Assembly (NCBI RefSeq): GCF_030151085.1
Contig: NZ_JASLER010000053.1
Location: 1 to 64,000 of the forward strand
Source of the DNA: Bacteroides sp.
Lineage (GTDB): Bacteria; Bacteroidota; Bacteroidia; Bacteroidales; Bacteroidaceae
Reading direction: 5' to 3'
Length of the DNA: 64,000 bases
Numbering within the stretch: position 1 is the stretch's first letter; the number at the start of each line of letters is the position of its first letter. The notes beneath the pieces were generated by a model. That model saw only the letters and a list, made by a program, of their open reading frames with translations. It made no database searches and had not been told where the DNA came from. This document shows, in pieces, positions 41,301 to 49,249 of this stretch. Position numbers and translations under genes: made by a program.

Positions 41301-43456
41301 CTTCCTTGTCAGATGCTACTACCACACTGATTAACTCGATTAATACCGCTATCGCCGACGGAAAGACTACAATTGCCGAAAAGAATGATGTTGATTCGAA
41401 ATACGGACTGTTCAATCAGGCTTATGGCATTTTCTATGAAGCTGTAGAATCAGCGAACAAGTCCATTCAGAACAAACTGAAATCTTATGCTGACAATGCG
41501 CAGAAAGCAGCAGATGAAGCGAACAATAATGCATCTACGGCTATGGAAAGTGCCAATAATGCCAGTGCTGCCGTTTCTGACTTGAACGAGTATGTTGATG
41601 GTGCCTTTGCTGACGGAATTATTTCCGAAGCGGAAGCCAAGTCTATCGAGAAATATATCAATGCGGTCAATGCCACTAAAAATGAAGTGGAGGCGACCTA
41701 TGACGTATTGTACTCCAATTTGTTTCTTGAAGGTACTGCCAAAACCGGGTTGTCAACCGCCAAGACTGATTTCACGACATCCGTCAGCAATCTGATAGCC
41801 GCTATACAAGCCGCCATCGCAGATGGCAAGACGACTAATGCGGAGAAGGATAACGTAGACTCTAAATACACCCTGTTCAGTAATGCGTATGCCGCCATGA
41901 AGACAGCTATTGAGAATGCTAACAAATCTATACAGGAGAAGATTCGTGCATTGGCTGCTTCTGATGCAGTAAAGGAGGCGGTATCACAAATAGAGAAAGT
42001 TACTGTTGCCGCCAAGAATGATGTCGCAAAGCAAATGGGCTATGCCGACTATGCAGCCATGCAGTCTGCCGCAGTTAAAGGTAACACGCTCATAACAGGC
42101 GGCAAGATAAATACGTCTCTAATCGAGGCTGATTTGATTGTTACTACTGCCTTGATAGCGAGCGCTATCAAAGCATCATCCTTAAATATCAATGATAAAT
42201 TCATTGTTTACAAAGACGGTTCTGTTGACTTGCAGGGCATTTTGCACTCGATCGGACCGAACACGGAAGTTATCATATCTGACGGCTATCTGAGAATTCT
42301 GTATAATGGTGCGGATGTCATGCGGCTTGCGGTGAATCAGACTACAGGCATGCCGGAACTGAATATGAGGTCGGGTAATAAGACGCTGTTCGCATCTCCC
42401 GACCAACTCGTGTTCGGTTTCGGTTCGGGTAACAGCTTTCTGAGTCTCAGACCAGAGGACATCGGAGCCGGAAGCATAAGAAAGAACAGTGACGGCACTC
42501 TGGTTGTGACAAACAGCGTGGTAACTGTCATTACAGTCAGTATATCCTGCTCTCCGCAGGAAGGTGGTACTACCAGTCCGTCACCTTCTCCTTTGTTGAT
42601 GAGGAACCAAGGGGAAACGGAATATGTCGAAGCCTTCCCTAATGCCGGGTATCAGTTTGACCGTTGGAGTGACGGTGGCGCCCAAAGGCATCTTGTGACA
42701 TGGGACAAGTCGGGCAAGTCCGTCACCGCCTATTTCACTAAGTTACAAGTCCAGCGATACACTGTAACCTTGAAGGCGTCACCTGTTGGTGGTGGCAGTG
42801 TCTCGGGTGGTGGCATTGCCGATGCTGGTACAGTGAGAGCCGTATCTGCCATACCGGGTAGCGGGTATCGCTTTGTAGAATGGTCGGACAAAGGCAGTGC
42901 ATCCCATAATGTGACGTGGGACGGAGACAAGACGTTGACGGCATATTTTGAAGCATATGCCGTTACAGGTGATGAAATATTTCTGGGCACCAATTTACAG
43001 GATAATACCTATATCACTAAATACAAGCAAGGCACATCCGGTCTTTTTTATGTAGCTGTATCGAATGGTAAAATGCAAATGTCGTATATGGGTACAAATA
43101 TAGACTGGATAAATAATACCGGATGGGTGCTTTTCAATAAGGGGAATCTTGGAAGTAAGCTTCTGAAAGGTCATAAATACAGACTCCGCTTTACAGCAAT
43201 CACTCCTTCTTATACGGCTACAGCTATTGCCGGCATAGGCACATTCAATACGTCCACTGGTGAACTGGAAAGCGATATTACGCTTCAGAATGAAATTATA
43301 TATGGAGATGAAGTGACGACGGTTGCAAAAGAGTTTATCCTTGACCTTACTCCGAGACGTGACAGCACGGTGAACGACTCCCTGTATGTTTGCTTCATTC
43401 CTCCGGGCACAGGCTGCGTTGTCAATGTGAAGGACATTTCATTAAAGGAGATATAG
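38363..43456 (+). CDS. Large tail-tip/hub protein with repeats and InlB-like domains
   Basis: 1697 residues. About 1-560 is a tail-associated hub region (KDISGKVRFSTPINEGSKRKFTLQKEDYITLKFSL, YDYELRLDAYYWKWKNKIFKL, then NLAQAWECEWWV). Two copies of a helical repeat about 155 residues apart start near 917 and 1072 (YVDGAFADGIISESEAKAIEKYIN and a near copy). About 1387-1535 holds two divergent InlB B-repeat-like units (GYQFDRWSDGG and GYRFVEWSDKG with TAYFT/TAYFE). The C-terminal 160 residues are beta-rich. It reaches the host surface and may carry receptor or glycan binding. Confidence 0.8.
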   Translation: MIDIKDISGKVRFSTPINEGSKRKFTLQKEDYITLKFSLDTPIYFKLGDYVEDSRFGRFELVDLQKPTFNNSTGGYDYELRLDAYYWKWKNKIFKLTPEVGGQEASWNLTASLDVQMGVFLRNLKALGYKYGERNFEFDIDSTVENSAKLMTYDSVNMLDALTNLAQAWECEWWVTDHTIHFGRCEFGAAVDFKLGDNVETMDRSDSQTAYATRVYAFGSTRNIPTNYRPVDESVVVNGVVQRRLMLPVGTPYIDAYPDMSTEEAIEDIVVFEDVYPKRIGTVSDITTHEYTDKIEEEGKPDVIKKWNAYRFKDSGITFSEDYVLPGQELKIVFQSGSLNGMEFAVTFNPCDKEGGEKAQPEKNEDGSWNPLAQVWEIVRNEDYGRPLPDEVLRPQGEHMEGNVLVPADTYILSGFDTKFVSDAMIPAAEQELKEKAQKYVEKSKIDPSTYSCKMMSDRMINEDGTPKLFEAGDKVNLINEAFFETGSRQSRIIGFEYNLDYPWDSPVYTIGETASYSRIGDIEDKLESLTYKGQTYVGSGGGGVYLITSNDSTPATDRNAYSAKRALRQFLNKTADDRTDHSLEIGGELTVEGLIKTLSGILLGKNGRGITVNDVGIVTAIFDELKNVSSITSPDFSSGPFGSGYLLKVNPKTGKSYFEVDEAYFRLKAVFEMLEIKHLSHVGGRVVLSPAGMECIKVEEVAANNEPLYDSTGDQLLDSNNEELLAPVFDGSTAYRCYFKQTDGEKEIVNEFAVGDLAQCREFNVKSGVSTGVSNQYYWRRVTGTGSDYIDLSKTVCDTGSMIPLAGDTIVTVGNDTDKDRQHVVFLSSYDEDAPSIKLYSGINNFSMKGREVTVISPNADKNLFTGQMVIKPGSTGFENLTDAPDIGAIQEDIKDAQSAASDAKISADKVQGSVTDLNKYVDGAFADGIISESEAKAIEKYINIVNSEKSTADSSYLQLYSNPYLEGFAKVSLMNAKSSLSDATTTLINSINTAIADGKTTIAEKNDVDSKYGLFNQAYGIFYEAVESANKSIQNKLKSYADNAQKAADEANNNASTAMESANNASAAVSDLNEYVDGAFADGIISEAEAKSIEKYINAVNATKNEVEATYDVLYSNLFLEGTAKTGLSTAKTDFTTSVSNLIAAIQAAIADGKTTNAEKDNVDSKYTLFSNAYAAMKTAIENANKSIQEKIRALAASDAVKEAVSQIEKVTVAAKNDVAKQMGYADYAAMQSAAVKGNTLITGGKINTSLIEADLIVTTALIASAIKASSLNINDKFIVYKDGSVDLQGILHSIGPNTEVIISDGYLRILYNGADVMRLAVNQTTGMPELNMRSGNKTLFASPDQLVFGFGSGNSFLSLRPEDIGAGSIRKNSDGTLVVTNSVVTVITVSISCSPQEGGTTSPSPSPLLMRNQGETEYVEAFPNAGYQFDRWSDGGAQRHLVTWDKSGKSVTAYFTKLQVQRYTVTLKASPVGGGSVSGGGIADAGTVRAVSAIPGSGYRFVEWSDKGSASHNVTWDGDKTLTAYFEAYAVTGDEIFLGTNLQDNTYITKYKQGTSGLFYVAVSNGKMQMSYMGTNIDWINNTGWVLFNKGNLGSKLLKGHKYRLRFTAITPSYTATAIAGIGTFNTSTGELESDITLQNEIIYGDEVTTVAKEFILDLTPRRDSTVNDSLYVCFIPPGTGCVVNVKDISLKEI

Positions 43457-43458
43457 TG

Positions 43459-43629
43459 ATGAAAAAGATTATGGTAACGGTATTGCTTGTTGTATCCATG
43501 ACCGGATGTACAGGAATTGTTCCCAGTTCTTTGGTGGATGGTGATACAGTCCATGACAGCCTTGTAATCAAGGTTGACACGATAACAAACGGACAAGATT
43601 ACGAATTTGATTTTGATATTAAACTTTAA
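43459..43629 (+). CDS. Small phage lipoprotein
   Basis: 56 residues from the ATG at 43459. MKKIMVTVLLVVSMTGC is a signal peptide with lipobox (SMTGC, Cys17), followed by a short mature part of about 40 residues ending in EFDFDIKL. Inserted between two tail-fibre genes. A lysogen or infected cell would display it on the membrane; similar small phage lipoproteins block receptors to stop superinfection, which is a possibility only. Confidence 0.7.
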   Translation: MKKIMVTVLLVVSMTGCTGIVPSSLVDGDTVHDSLVIKVDTITNGQDYEFDFDIKL

Positions 43630-43640
43630 AGACAACAAAT

Positions 43641-45269
43641 ATGGGAGTACTGGATTATACTACTGCAAAAACAAATGAATTGCTGAAGAAATGCGATAAC
43701 ATGCCGGAAGGTGGTTCCTCGGGCAAGACGCCCGTCCTCGAAACAGGAGAAACAACAACGCTTGCCGCTGGGGATAATGCGACATCTACGGTTGTGCGTG
43801 CTGGCGAAGACGCGTCCGGCAATCCGAAGTACAAGCTCAACTTTGGCATACCCAAAGGTAAGGATGGTACCGGTGGCAGTGGCGGCGGAGTGGCTGATCC
43901 GGTGGACTGGGATCATGTACAGAATAAGCCATCTTGGGTTAACAGAGGCTCAAAACCCGAATATACGGCTACGGAAGTGGGTGCGTTACCATCTACAACA
44001 ACAATACCGTCCAAAACAAGCGAATTGGATAATGACAGTGATTTCGTCAAGACAACAAATTTAAAGACCATTAATGGTAATAGTATCGTAGGTGTCGGAA
44101 ATATCGAAATTACAGGCTCCGGCGGTGGCATTGCCGACGCTCCCCTTGATGGCAAGTCCTATGTGCGCAAAAGTGGCGCATGGTCTTTGTCGGATATTGT
44201 CGATGTATCGGATATAATCAACAATGTCGGGTCGGATGATACACTGCCTACAGATGATATCAACAGGTTAAAAGAATATATTATCAATGGCAGATTCCCT
44301 TGTACCAATACAGGGGATGGTTTTGCTATGTTCACACCCGTACTGACTGAAGCCTATATAATCCTTACTGTGTTTGCGCCTTACGGTGGCACTATGAGGA
44401 GAATGGATTGGATGGTCGATTTGTTAACGAGAAAGGTTACTACTAATATGTATAACTATCCTAGCACGGAAGATATGAGTCAGTCGGTTTCCTTGGTTAA
44501 CTATGCCAAGAAAACATCTTATTCTGCAATTACCGTGGATGATACTATTAACGATGCCATCGGTAAACTGGAAGCCGGGCTAGGAGGTGGTGGGTCAAAC
44601 AACACTTATATCTTGCCATCTGCAATACTTGACTTGACAGACGAGAGTTCTTCTGCCGAAATACTTACTGCATTTGGTGGGGAAAGTGCACTTGAAGACA
44701 TTTTTACAGCCTTGCAATCAAAAAAGTGTTTTTATCTTATAGACTTAAAAAACAGTATTAAACCTATATCTATCCCTGTTAGTATAACATTTCAGAAAAT
44801 AAGCACGCTTATTTCAGTGGGCATAGGATGTACGGTACCGGGGATAGGTCTAAAAAGTTCAATTTACTACGAAATGGAGTTGCAAGGTAGCATGCTCAAG
44901 CCATCTTTCAGCAGTCGGAAGATTTACCCTAAAGGCTATCCTTTGAATATGGGGCTTTATTCCTTAATGGCTTCCTCCACTTCTGCTGAGATTAGTGCTG
45001 CATTAGGCGGTGAAAGTGGACTGAAAGAGATAATCAAGGCGGCAAATGACGGGAACAGGTTTATCATTACCGGAATGATGGATTTAGCAAAATGCAGAAC
45101 TGAGATATCCATTATATATGGTCTTGAGGAAAATGGAAGCATGACTGTAATGTTTTCCGGGGTTGGTTATGGGCTCTTTGGTGGTGCATTGGGAGGCTTA
45201 TTAGTGATTACATTCGATAAGGCATCCGAGACATTTACAGCAACAGCCGTCAATATTAAAACGGAGTAA
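43641..45269 (+). CDS. Tail fibre / receptor-binding protein
   Basis: 542 residues. The N-terminus (GVLDYTTAKTNELLKKCDNM) and a glycine-rich collagen-like piece (FGIPKGKDGTGGSGGG) are followed by PVDWDHVQNKPSWVN and TVDDTINDAIGKLEAG, repeats common in fibres. The C-terminal 230 residues have two related units: SAEILTAFGGESALEDIFTAL and SAEISAALGGESGLKEIIKAA, each followed by a beta region. The last tail gene before lysis genes, so probably the adhesin. Confidence 0.75.
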   Translation: MGVLDYTTAKTNELLKKCDNMPEGGSSGKTPVLETGETTTLAAGDNATSTVVRAGEDASGNPKYKLNFGIPKGKDGTGGSGGGVADPVDWDHVQNKPSWVNRGSKPEYTATEVGALPSTTTIPSKTSELDNDSDFVKTTNLKTINGNSIVGVGNIEITGSGGGIADAPLDGKSYVRKSGAWSLSDIVDVSDIINNVGSDDTLPTDDINRLKEYIINGRFPCTNTGDGFAMFTPVLTEAYIILTVFAPYGGTMRRMDWMVDLLTRKVTTNMYNYPSTEDMSQSVSLVNYAKKTSYSAITVDDTINDAIGKLEAGLGGGGSNNTYILPSAILDLTDESSSAEILTAFGGESALEDIFTALQSKKCFYLIDLKNSIKPISIPVSITFQKISTLISVGIGCTVPGIGLKSSIYYEMELQGSMLKPSFSSRKIYPKGYPLNMGLYSLMASSTSAEISAALGGESGLKEIIKAANDGNRFIITGMMDLAKCRTEISIIYGLEENGSMTVMFSGVGYGLFGGALGGLLVITFDKASETFTATAVNIKTE

Positions 45270-45370
45270 CAAATAAAAAAACTGTTCTGCTCATAGCGAA
45301 TAAGATAGGGTAAAACAATAGGATAATGATGCAATAAAGGTAGTATTAACAATTAAATAGAGAAAGGAAA

Positions 45371-45847
45371 ATGAAAGGGTTAAATGAATTGTTTGTAGTC
45401 GGTTGGATGCTTTTCGGCATCTATATCGAGGTGTTTATTATGATACTAGCTGACCTATGGAGTGGCGTTCGTAAAGCCAAGATACGTGGTGAAATACGAT
45501 CCAGTTTTATGTACAAGAAGACTATTGACAAGATTGCCCGTTATTACAATGCTCTGATTGCTTTGACAGTGATCGATGTCATGCAGATGGGTGGTGTATG
45601 GTATTTGGACGGTTATTATGAATGGTCTATACCTATATTCCCGATAGTTACACTTCTTGGCGCACTTGGTATCTCATTGGTTGAATTGAAATCCATCTAC
45701 GAGAAGGCTGACGAGAAGGTAAAGGGTGATTACAAGGATGTAGCTGTTCTTGTTGCCGAGATTGCTAAACACAAAACAGACCCGTCCGAGATAGCTGCTG
45801 CTGTAGTTGAGTATATGAAATGTAGAGAAAAGGAGGAAACTAAATGA
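45371..45847 (+). CDS. Phage holin
   Basis: 158 residues. Hydrophobic helices at about 5-30 (ELFVVGWMLFGIYIEVFIMILADLW), 62-80 and 85-107 (IPIFPIVTLLGALGISLVEL), with a basic patch (RKAKIRGEIRSSFMYKKTIDK) between the first two and a charged tail. This matches the holin family of Bacteroidota phages. Makes membrane holes to start lysis. It overlaps the lysin by 4 bases. Confidence 0.8.
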   Translation: MKGLNELFVVGWMLFGIYIEVFIMILADLWSGVRKAKIRGEIRSSFMYKKTIDKIARYYNALIALTVIDVMQMGGVWYLDGYYEWSIPIFPIVTLLGALGISLVELKSIYEKADEKVKGDYKDVAVLVAEIAKHKTDPSEIAAAVVEYMKCREKEETK

Positions 45848-46239
45848 GTAGAGGTTTAAGAAATTGTAACCCCGGAAACATCCGTATAACTAAGGATAAA
45901 TGGCAGGGACTAAGGGCAAATCAGGAAGATAAATCATTCTTCCAGTTTACTGAAATGAAATGGGGATATCGCGCACTGATTCGTACTTTACAGAATTACC
46001 GTCTTAAATGGGGTTGCCAAACGATAGCGGATTTCATTAACCGTTGGGCGCCAGCTACAGAGAATAATACATCGGGCTATATTAGTCGTGTATGCAGAGA
46101 AATGCAGGTTCCTACTAGCTATATACCCGATATTAACGATATGGGTACTATGTGTGCATTTGCTGCTGCTATTTCACTCGTTGAGAACGGAGTGCCGGCT
46201 GTGATGGCAGATATAGAAGAAGGATGGAGGTTGCTATGA
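45844..46239 (+). CDS. Endolysin-like peptidoglycan hydrolase (P5-type)
   Basis: 131 residues. RGLRNCNPGNIRITKDKWQGLRANQEDKSFFQFTEMKWGYRALIRTLQNY is the typical beginning of the phage structural P5/lytic family with the NPGNIR motif; the end VENGVPAVMADIEEGWRLL is also usual. Cuts cell-wall glycan. Between holin and spanin-like gene, in operon. Confidence 0.8.
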   Translation: MSRGLRNCNPGNIRITKDKWQGLRANQEDKSFFQFTEMKWGYRALIRTLQNYRLKWGCQTIADFINRWAPATENNTSGYISRVCREMQVPTSYIPDINDMGTMCAFAAAISLVENGVPAVMADIEEGWRLL

Positions 46240-46682
46240 AAGCTCTGCCTTGGATATTAGTAGTACTGCTGCTCATAGCATGTGTAGTCGCTTGGTTCCG
46301 TCCACAAGAAGCAAAGGAAACGATCAGAACTGAGACGAAAATACAGACGGTTGTTAGATATGATACCATCCTTATTTCTGCACCGATAGCGATGTTCCTT
46401 ACATTCACCAATGACACCATACAGATCGGTGATACGGTTGTGCAGCGTGAACAGGCTTATTACGAAGATAGTCTTTACCGGGCGTGGGTGAGTGGGTATC
46501 GTCCGAGACTGGATAGCTTGCAGGTGTTTCCGAAGACCGTGTATCAGACTGTGACGAATGATGTTTATCATACCATCATTCAGAAGAAGAAGCGATGGGG
46601 GCTTGGATTACAAGCCGGATATGGTTATCCAAGTGGGGTTTATGTCGGCGTTGGTGTGAGTTATAATTTGTGGCAGTGGTAA
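46236..46682 (+). CDS. Rz-like spanin protein
   Basis: 148 residues from the ATG at 46236, in an ATGA overlap with the lysin. One N-terminal membrane helix (ALPWILVVLLLIACVVAW), a periplasmic region, and a C-terminal part with beta-like YGYPSGVYVGVGVSYNLWQW. The family (DUF6808-like) takes the place of spanins in Bacteroides phages. No separate outer-membrane partner gene is seen. Confidence 0.65.
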   Translation: MKALPWILVVLLLIACVVAWFRPQEAKETIRTETKIQTVVRYDTILISAPIAMFLTFTNDTIQIGDTVVQREQAYYEDSLYRAWVSGYRPRLDSLQVFPKTVYQTVTNDVYHTIIQKKKRWGLGLQAGYGYPSGVYVGVGVSYNLWQW

Positions 46683-46767
46683 AGAAGTAGAAGTCATTTT
46701 ATAGCGATAAGAGATGCCTCGGGTCGAAAGATTCTGAGATTTTTAATGCTCATGATTAAACTTCTAG

Positions 46768-46775
46768 TATCTTTG
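46768..46775 (+). promoter_or_regulatory. -7 box for the gene at 46790
   Basis: TATCTTTG, exact TAnnTTTG, 14 bases before the ATG, so the message has almost no leader. Marks the start of the right-end block of single-gene units. Confidence 0.55.
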
Positions 46776-46789
46776 CGAAAAAAGATATC

Positions 46790-47119
46790 ATGAAAGTTAA
46801 ACAGGAATATGAACGAATGCCAGCCAATGAGGTTTGGAATGTAGTAGTAGCTTATATCAATAAGAACAAACAATTTTTGTCTACCACTGATATTAAATAC
46901 AATGCCAAGGTTATAAGTGACTCTATAGAATACAAAGGAGGCAAGGAAGGAAGTAATAGAGCTACGGAAGGAGAATCTATTAGTAAGAATCAATTTATTT
47001 CCGCATTCAGGCAAGCTCGCGATCTGGAATGTATCAATACTCAAAATGTCAAACCATTCATTAATAGAAAGCAAAGCCCATTTGTTGGTTTACTAAAGTC
47101 TGCCGGCATTATTGAGTGA
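46790..47119 (+). CDS. Unknown protein, right-end cargo
   Basis: 109 residues: KVKQEYERMPANEVWNVVVAYINKNKQFLSTTDIKYN then GESISKNQFISAFRQARDLECIN. Helical, no membrane segment. Own promoter and own terminator make it a lysogen-expressed candidate. No family recognised. Confidence 0.5.
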   Translation: MKVKQEYERMPANEVWNVVVAYINKNKQFLSTTDIKYNAKVISDSIEYKGGKEGSNRATEGESISKNQFISAFRQARDLECINTQNVKPFINRKQSPFVGLLKSAGIIE

Positions 47120-47131
47120 GAGAATAGTTAA

Positions 47132-47154
47132 GGCAGCCCAATAAGCTGCCTTTC
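47132..47154 (+). terminator. Intrinsic terminator
   Basis: GGCAGC, loop CCAATAA, GCTGCC, then TTTCTCTTT. Ends the transcript of the gene at 46790. Confidence 0.65.
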
Positions 47155-47191
47155 TCTTTGCCCTTTTTCAAAAACATTTCCTTTATTTGTC

Positions 47192-47257
47192 ATTCACAAA
47201 ACATTCTTTTCATTCATAAAATGCATTTCCTCTTCTCTATTCACTGGTTTATCTTTG
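47192..47257 (+). promoter_or_regulatory. Promoter with TTCA-type upstream element (copy C)
   Basis: TATCTTTG at 47250-47257 is the -7 box of the gene at 47341. Upstream at 47192-47222 there is TTCACA-CATT-TC-ATTCA-AAA, a diverged form of the 33-base element found exactly at 47806 and 49994. Confidence 0.45.
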
Positions 47258-47340
47258 CATCGTAAGCTTACAGAGATAATTAATTTATAGGCGGGTTCCG
47301 AAAAGCCTTTGAGAGAGTAGGAATAAAATATTTTAATATT

Positions 47341-47730
47341 ATGGCAAATATATTATTGTTTGAGGTTAACAATCCCAAAGAAGTATCAGTTGGTGATGAT
47401 TTGACAGCTGGAACGCATATTGATTCATGTTGTCTTATAATTGTGAGATTTATCAATGAGAGTATTATGGCTCAACATTGTCAAAGCAAATATATTGATA
47501 ATTTTAAGATATCTATTAACGAGATTGTAAAAGAAGCGGTTGCTATTACCGCTCACGAAGATGAAGATAGCACTCAGATGGTTAAAGAGTTGAGAGATAA
47601 AATAAATACTCAACATTTCTCTTATTATGCTTATAAAGAATTCAATAATGCAAAACCTGTTGTCAAAATATTAAGTGAAGGGTTTGAAATAAGCCCTGTT
47701 AATGATTATCATTTAGTTGATTTATCCTAA
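47341..47730 (+). CDS. Unknown protein, right-end cargo
   Basis: 129 residues: NILLFEVNNPKEVSVGDDLTAGTHIDSCCLIIVRFINESIMAQHC, then helices EIVKEAVAITAHEDEDSTQMVKELRDKI. The first part hints at a CheD-like strand pattern, but the catalytic Cys/His order is not clear. Own promoter and terminator. It precedes the deaminase-like gene and might be its partner, for which there is no direct evidence. Confidence 0.5.
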   Translation: MANILLFEVNNPKEVSVGDDLTAGTHIDSCCLIIVRFINESIMAQHCQSKYIDNFKISINEIVKEAVAITAHEDEDSTQMVKELRDKINTQHFSYYAYKEFNNAKPVVKILSEGFEISPVNDYHLVDLS

Positions 47731-47757
47731 AAGAGTGTCGTTTAGCAGTTGTGATAA

Positions 47758-47784
47758 GAGGGTTTTTGGCATACCCTCTTTTTT
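47758..47784 (+). terminator. Intrinsic terminator
   Basis: GAGGGT, 9-base loop, ACCCTC, then TTTTTT. Ends the gene at 47341. Confidence 0.75.
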
Positions 47785-47805
47785 ATTAATTCTCTCTTTT
47801 ATGTC

Positions 47806-47872
47806 GTTCACACCCCATTTCGTGTCGTTCAGAAAGTTTATTTGCTTGCTAATTTCCTATTTCCTATCTTTA
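47806..47872 (+). promoter_or_regulatory. Promoter with 33-base repeated element (copy A)
   Basis: A 33-base element (47806-47838; two GTTCA 21 bases apart) is identical to 49994-50026. TTTG at 47841-47844 and TATCTTTA at 47865-47872, 20 bases apart, fit the -33/-7 boxes for the gene at 47897. Confidence 0.6.
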
Positions 47873-47896
47873 TCCATTACTTTAAATTTATGTGGT

Positions 47897-48523
47897 ATGG
47901 GAGAATATGGTAGGGAACAACAGAGACAATGCAAGATTTTTATGTCTCATTCTAATAGGGAGAAAAATGGAAAATTTAGAGATAATAGGTCACAATTCGA
48001 TTCTCAATTAAAATTGGTTAATTCCATTTCTAATGTTCGTCAATGTATGACAGTATCTGCAAGCATCAATATGGCATATAAGGATGGAGAGGCTAGTGGA
48101 AATATTGAAAAAGCAGTTACATCAGGTAATCCAACTCCAGCAGAGACTGAAGCTGGAATCAAGAAGCATCCTCAAACAAATAAGTTGTTAGATGGTTATG
48201 AAAAACCTGCAGATTTTCCCAATAATGACAAATTTTGCTGTGCAGAACCAAAAGTTTTAGGAATGGCAGTAAATGACTTATATACTAGATTTGGAGCAAG
48301 TCTCCCACCTATTATAGAAGATATTAATATAAAATCAATAGTTTCTGAAATGACTCGAAGAGAAAAGGGACGTCCTATATACAATGACGGTTATTATGCT
48401 GGCTCTAATGATGTTGGTAAAGATATAAAAAGATGCAGAACATGTGTTACATTGTTAGGCGATGGCAACCCTGAAGTTACAAAAGACTATGGAGCCTCTG
48501 CTGATCAAGTATGGAATGAATAA
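47897..48523 (+). CDS. Deaminase-fold-like protein (CAEP and CxxC motifs)
   Basis: 208 residues from the ATG at 47897; the open frame upstream to 47717 is promoter DNA. CCAEPKVLGMA (Cys115-Ala-Glu117-Pro) and CRTC (Cys180, Cys183) are spaced as the zinc motifs of cytidine-deaminase-fold toxin families (C/H-A-E-P and C-x-x-C). The first 60 residues are polar and basic. If right, it is a DNA/RNA or nucleotide deaminase under its own promoter in the lysogen, a plausible anti-phage factor. The call rests on two motifs only. Confidence 0.5.
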   Translation: MGEYGREQQRQCKIFMSHSNREKNGKFRDNRSQFDSQLKLVNSISNVRQCMTVSASINMAYKDGEASGNIEKAVTSGNPTPAETEAGIKKHPQTNKLLDGYEKPADFPNNDKFCCAEPKVLGMAVNDLYTRFGASLPPIIEDINIKSIVSEMTRREKGRPIYNDGYYAGSNDVGKDIKRCRTCVTLLGDGNPEVTKDYGASADQVWNE

Positions 48524-48538
48524 ATCGAATGTAATACT

Positions 48539-49003
48539 TTACTTCAAAATATATGCAGTTGTATACCTCCTTCTCCTCCTATTCTTTTTAATTGTATATG
48601 TTACAATACCCCACACAATGAAGTCGTTGTCTGCAGTAACTTTAATCGGTGGATAATCCGGATTGGACGGAACTAACCAAGCTGCATCCTTTTCTAATCG
48701 TACACGTTTTACTGTGAACTCTCCGTCGATAGCACACACTGCTAAATCATCATCCTGTAATTCGAGAGATTTATCAATAACAAGAATATCACCTTCTTCT
48801 ATTCCTTCGTTCCTCATGGAGTCACCGACTACACGCCCATAGAATGTGCTAGCCGGATGTCTGATAAGTTCCTTGTTCAAGTCAATGGCTTGCTCCATGT
48901 AGTCCTGTGCCGGACTAGGAAAGCCTGCACGAATCCCTTCATCTGCATATTGCAATGGGAGACTTGTGGATAAATCTATGTTATGTATCTCTATTGTTTT
49001 CAT
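48539..49003 (-). CDS. umuD: UmuD-like S24 peptidase, no UmuC partner
   Basis: 154 residues from the ATG at 49001-49003; an upstream in-frame codon at 49048 is not needed. Cleavage-site-like IRAGFPSP with Ala26-Gly27, Ser62 in VGDSM and Lys99 in FTVKRV are those of UmuD. In its usual operon umuC follows; here a + strand gene occupies that side, so it is an orphan. It could alter the host SOS response or RecA-linked induction. Last phage gene before attR. Confidence 0.85.
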   Translation of the reverse strand: MKTIEIHNIDLSTSLPLQYADEGIRAGFPSPAQDYMEQAIDLNKELIRHPASTFYGRVVGDSMRNEGIEEGDILVIDKSLELQDDDLAVCAIDGEFTVKRVRLEKDAAWLVPSNPDYPPIKVTADNDFIVWGIVTYTIKKNRRRRRYTTAYILK

Positions 49004-49198
49004 TGGTATAGATAAACAAAGAGCATTGAATTTGGTTCTTTTTAGCAATAAATACTATCTTTGTCCTAAAATAAATGCCATGACTTACGAAAATTTAGAT
49101 GGTACAATTAATTAATAAAGAAAGTGCAAATTTGGTGCAAATAATTATATATGTAATGTATTTATCTGTTATTTAGTGAATTATATTTCTAAAATAAT
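49004..49198. other. Right-end non-coding region with direct repeats
   Basis: No gene except a possible 11-codon frame at 49080. GTGCAAAT occurs at 49124 and again at 49135, 11 bases apart, about 65-75 bases before the tRNA fragment, where integrase arm-type sites would be expected. The upper part holds the umuD promoter. Very AT-rich up to the core site. Confidence 0.45.
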
Positions 49199-49243
49199 GC
49201 TTCCCAAGCTGAGGGTCACGAGTTCGAACCTCGCTTGCCGCTC
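49199..49243 (+). other. 3' half of tRNA-Gly(CCC): phage attachment site (attR)
   Basis: GC-TTCCCAA-GC gives an anticodon loop reading CCC with U33; then the variable loop, T arm (loop TTCGAAC) and 3' acceptor strand TTGCCGC-T. The 5' half is missing; AT-rich phage DNA takes its place. A truncated tRNA 3' end next to a phage is the mark of integration into a tRNA gene; the complete gene should be at the left end, outside the window. Confidence 0.8.
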
Positions 49244-49249
49244 GATATA

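Noticed and set aside
45270..45370. Possible small gene between tail fibre and holin
   Set aside because: No ORF with a start above about 15 codons and no stem-loop; seen as plain AT-rich leader.
47717..47896. Extended hydrophobic N-terminus on the deaminase-like ORF
   Set aside because: The added 60 residues overlap a terminator, the 33-base repeated element and the promoter boxes; the ATG at 47897 fits better.
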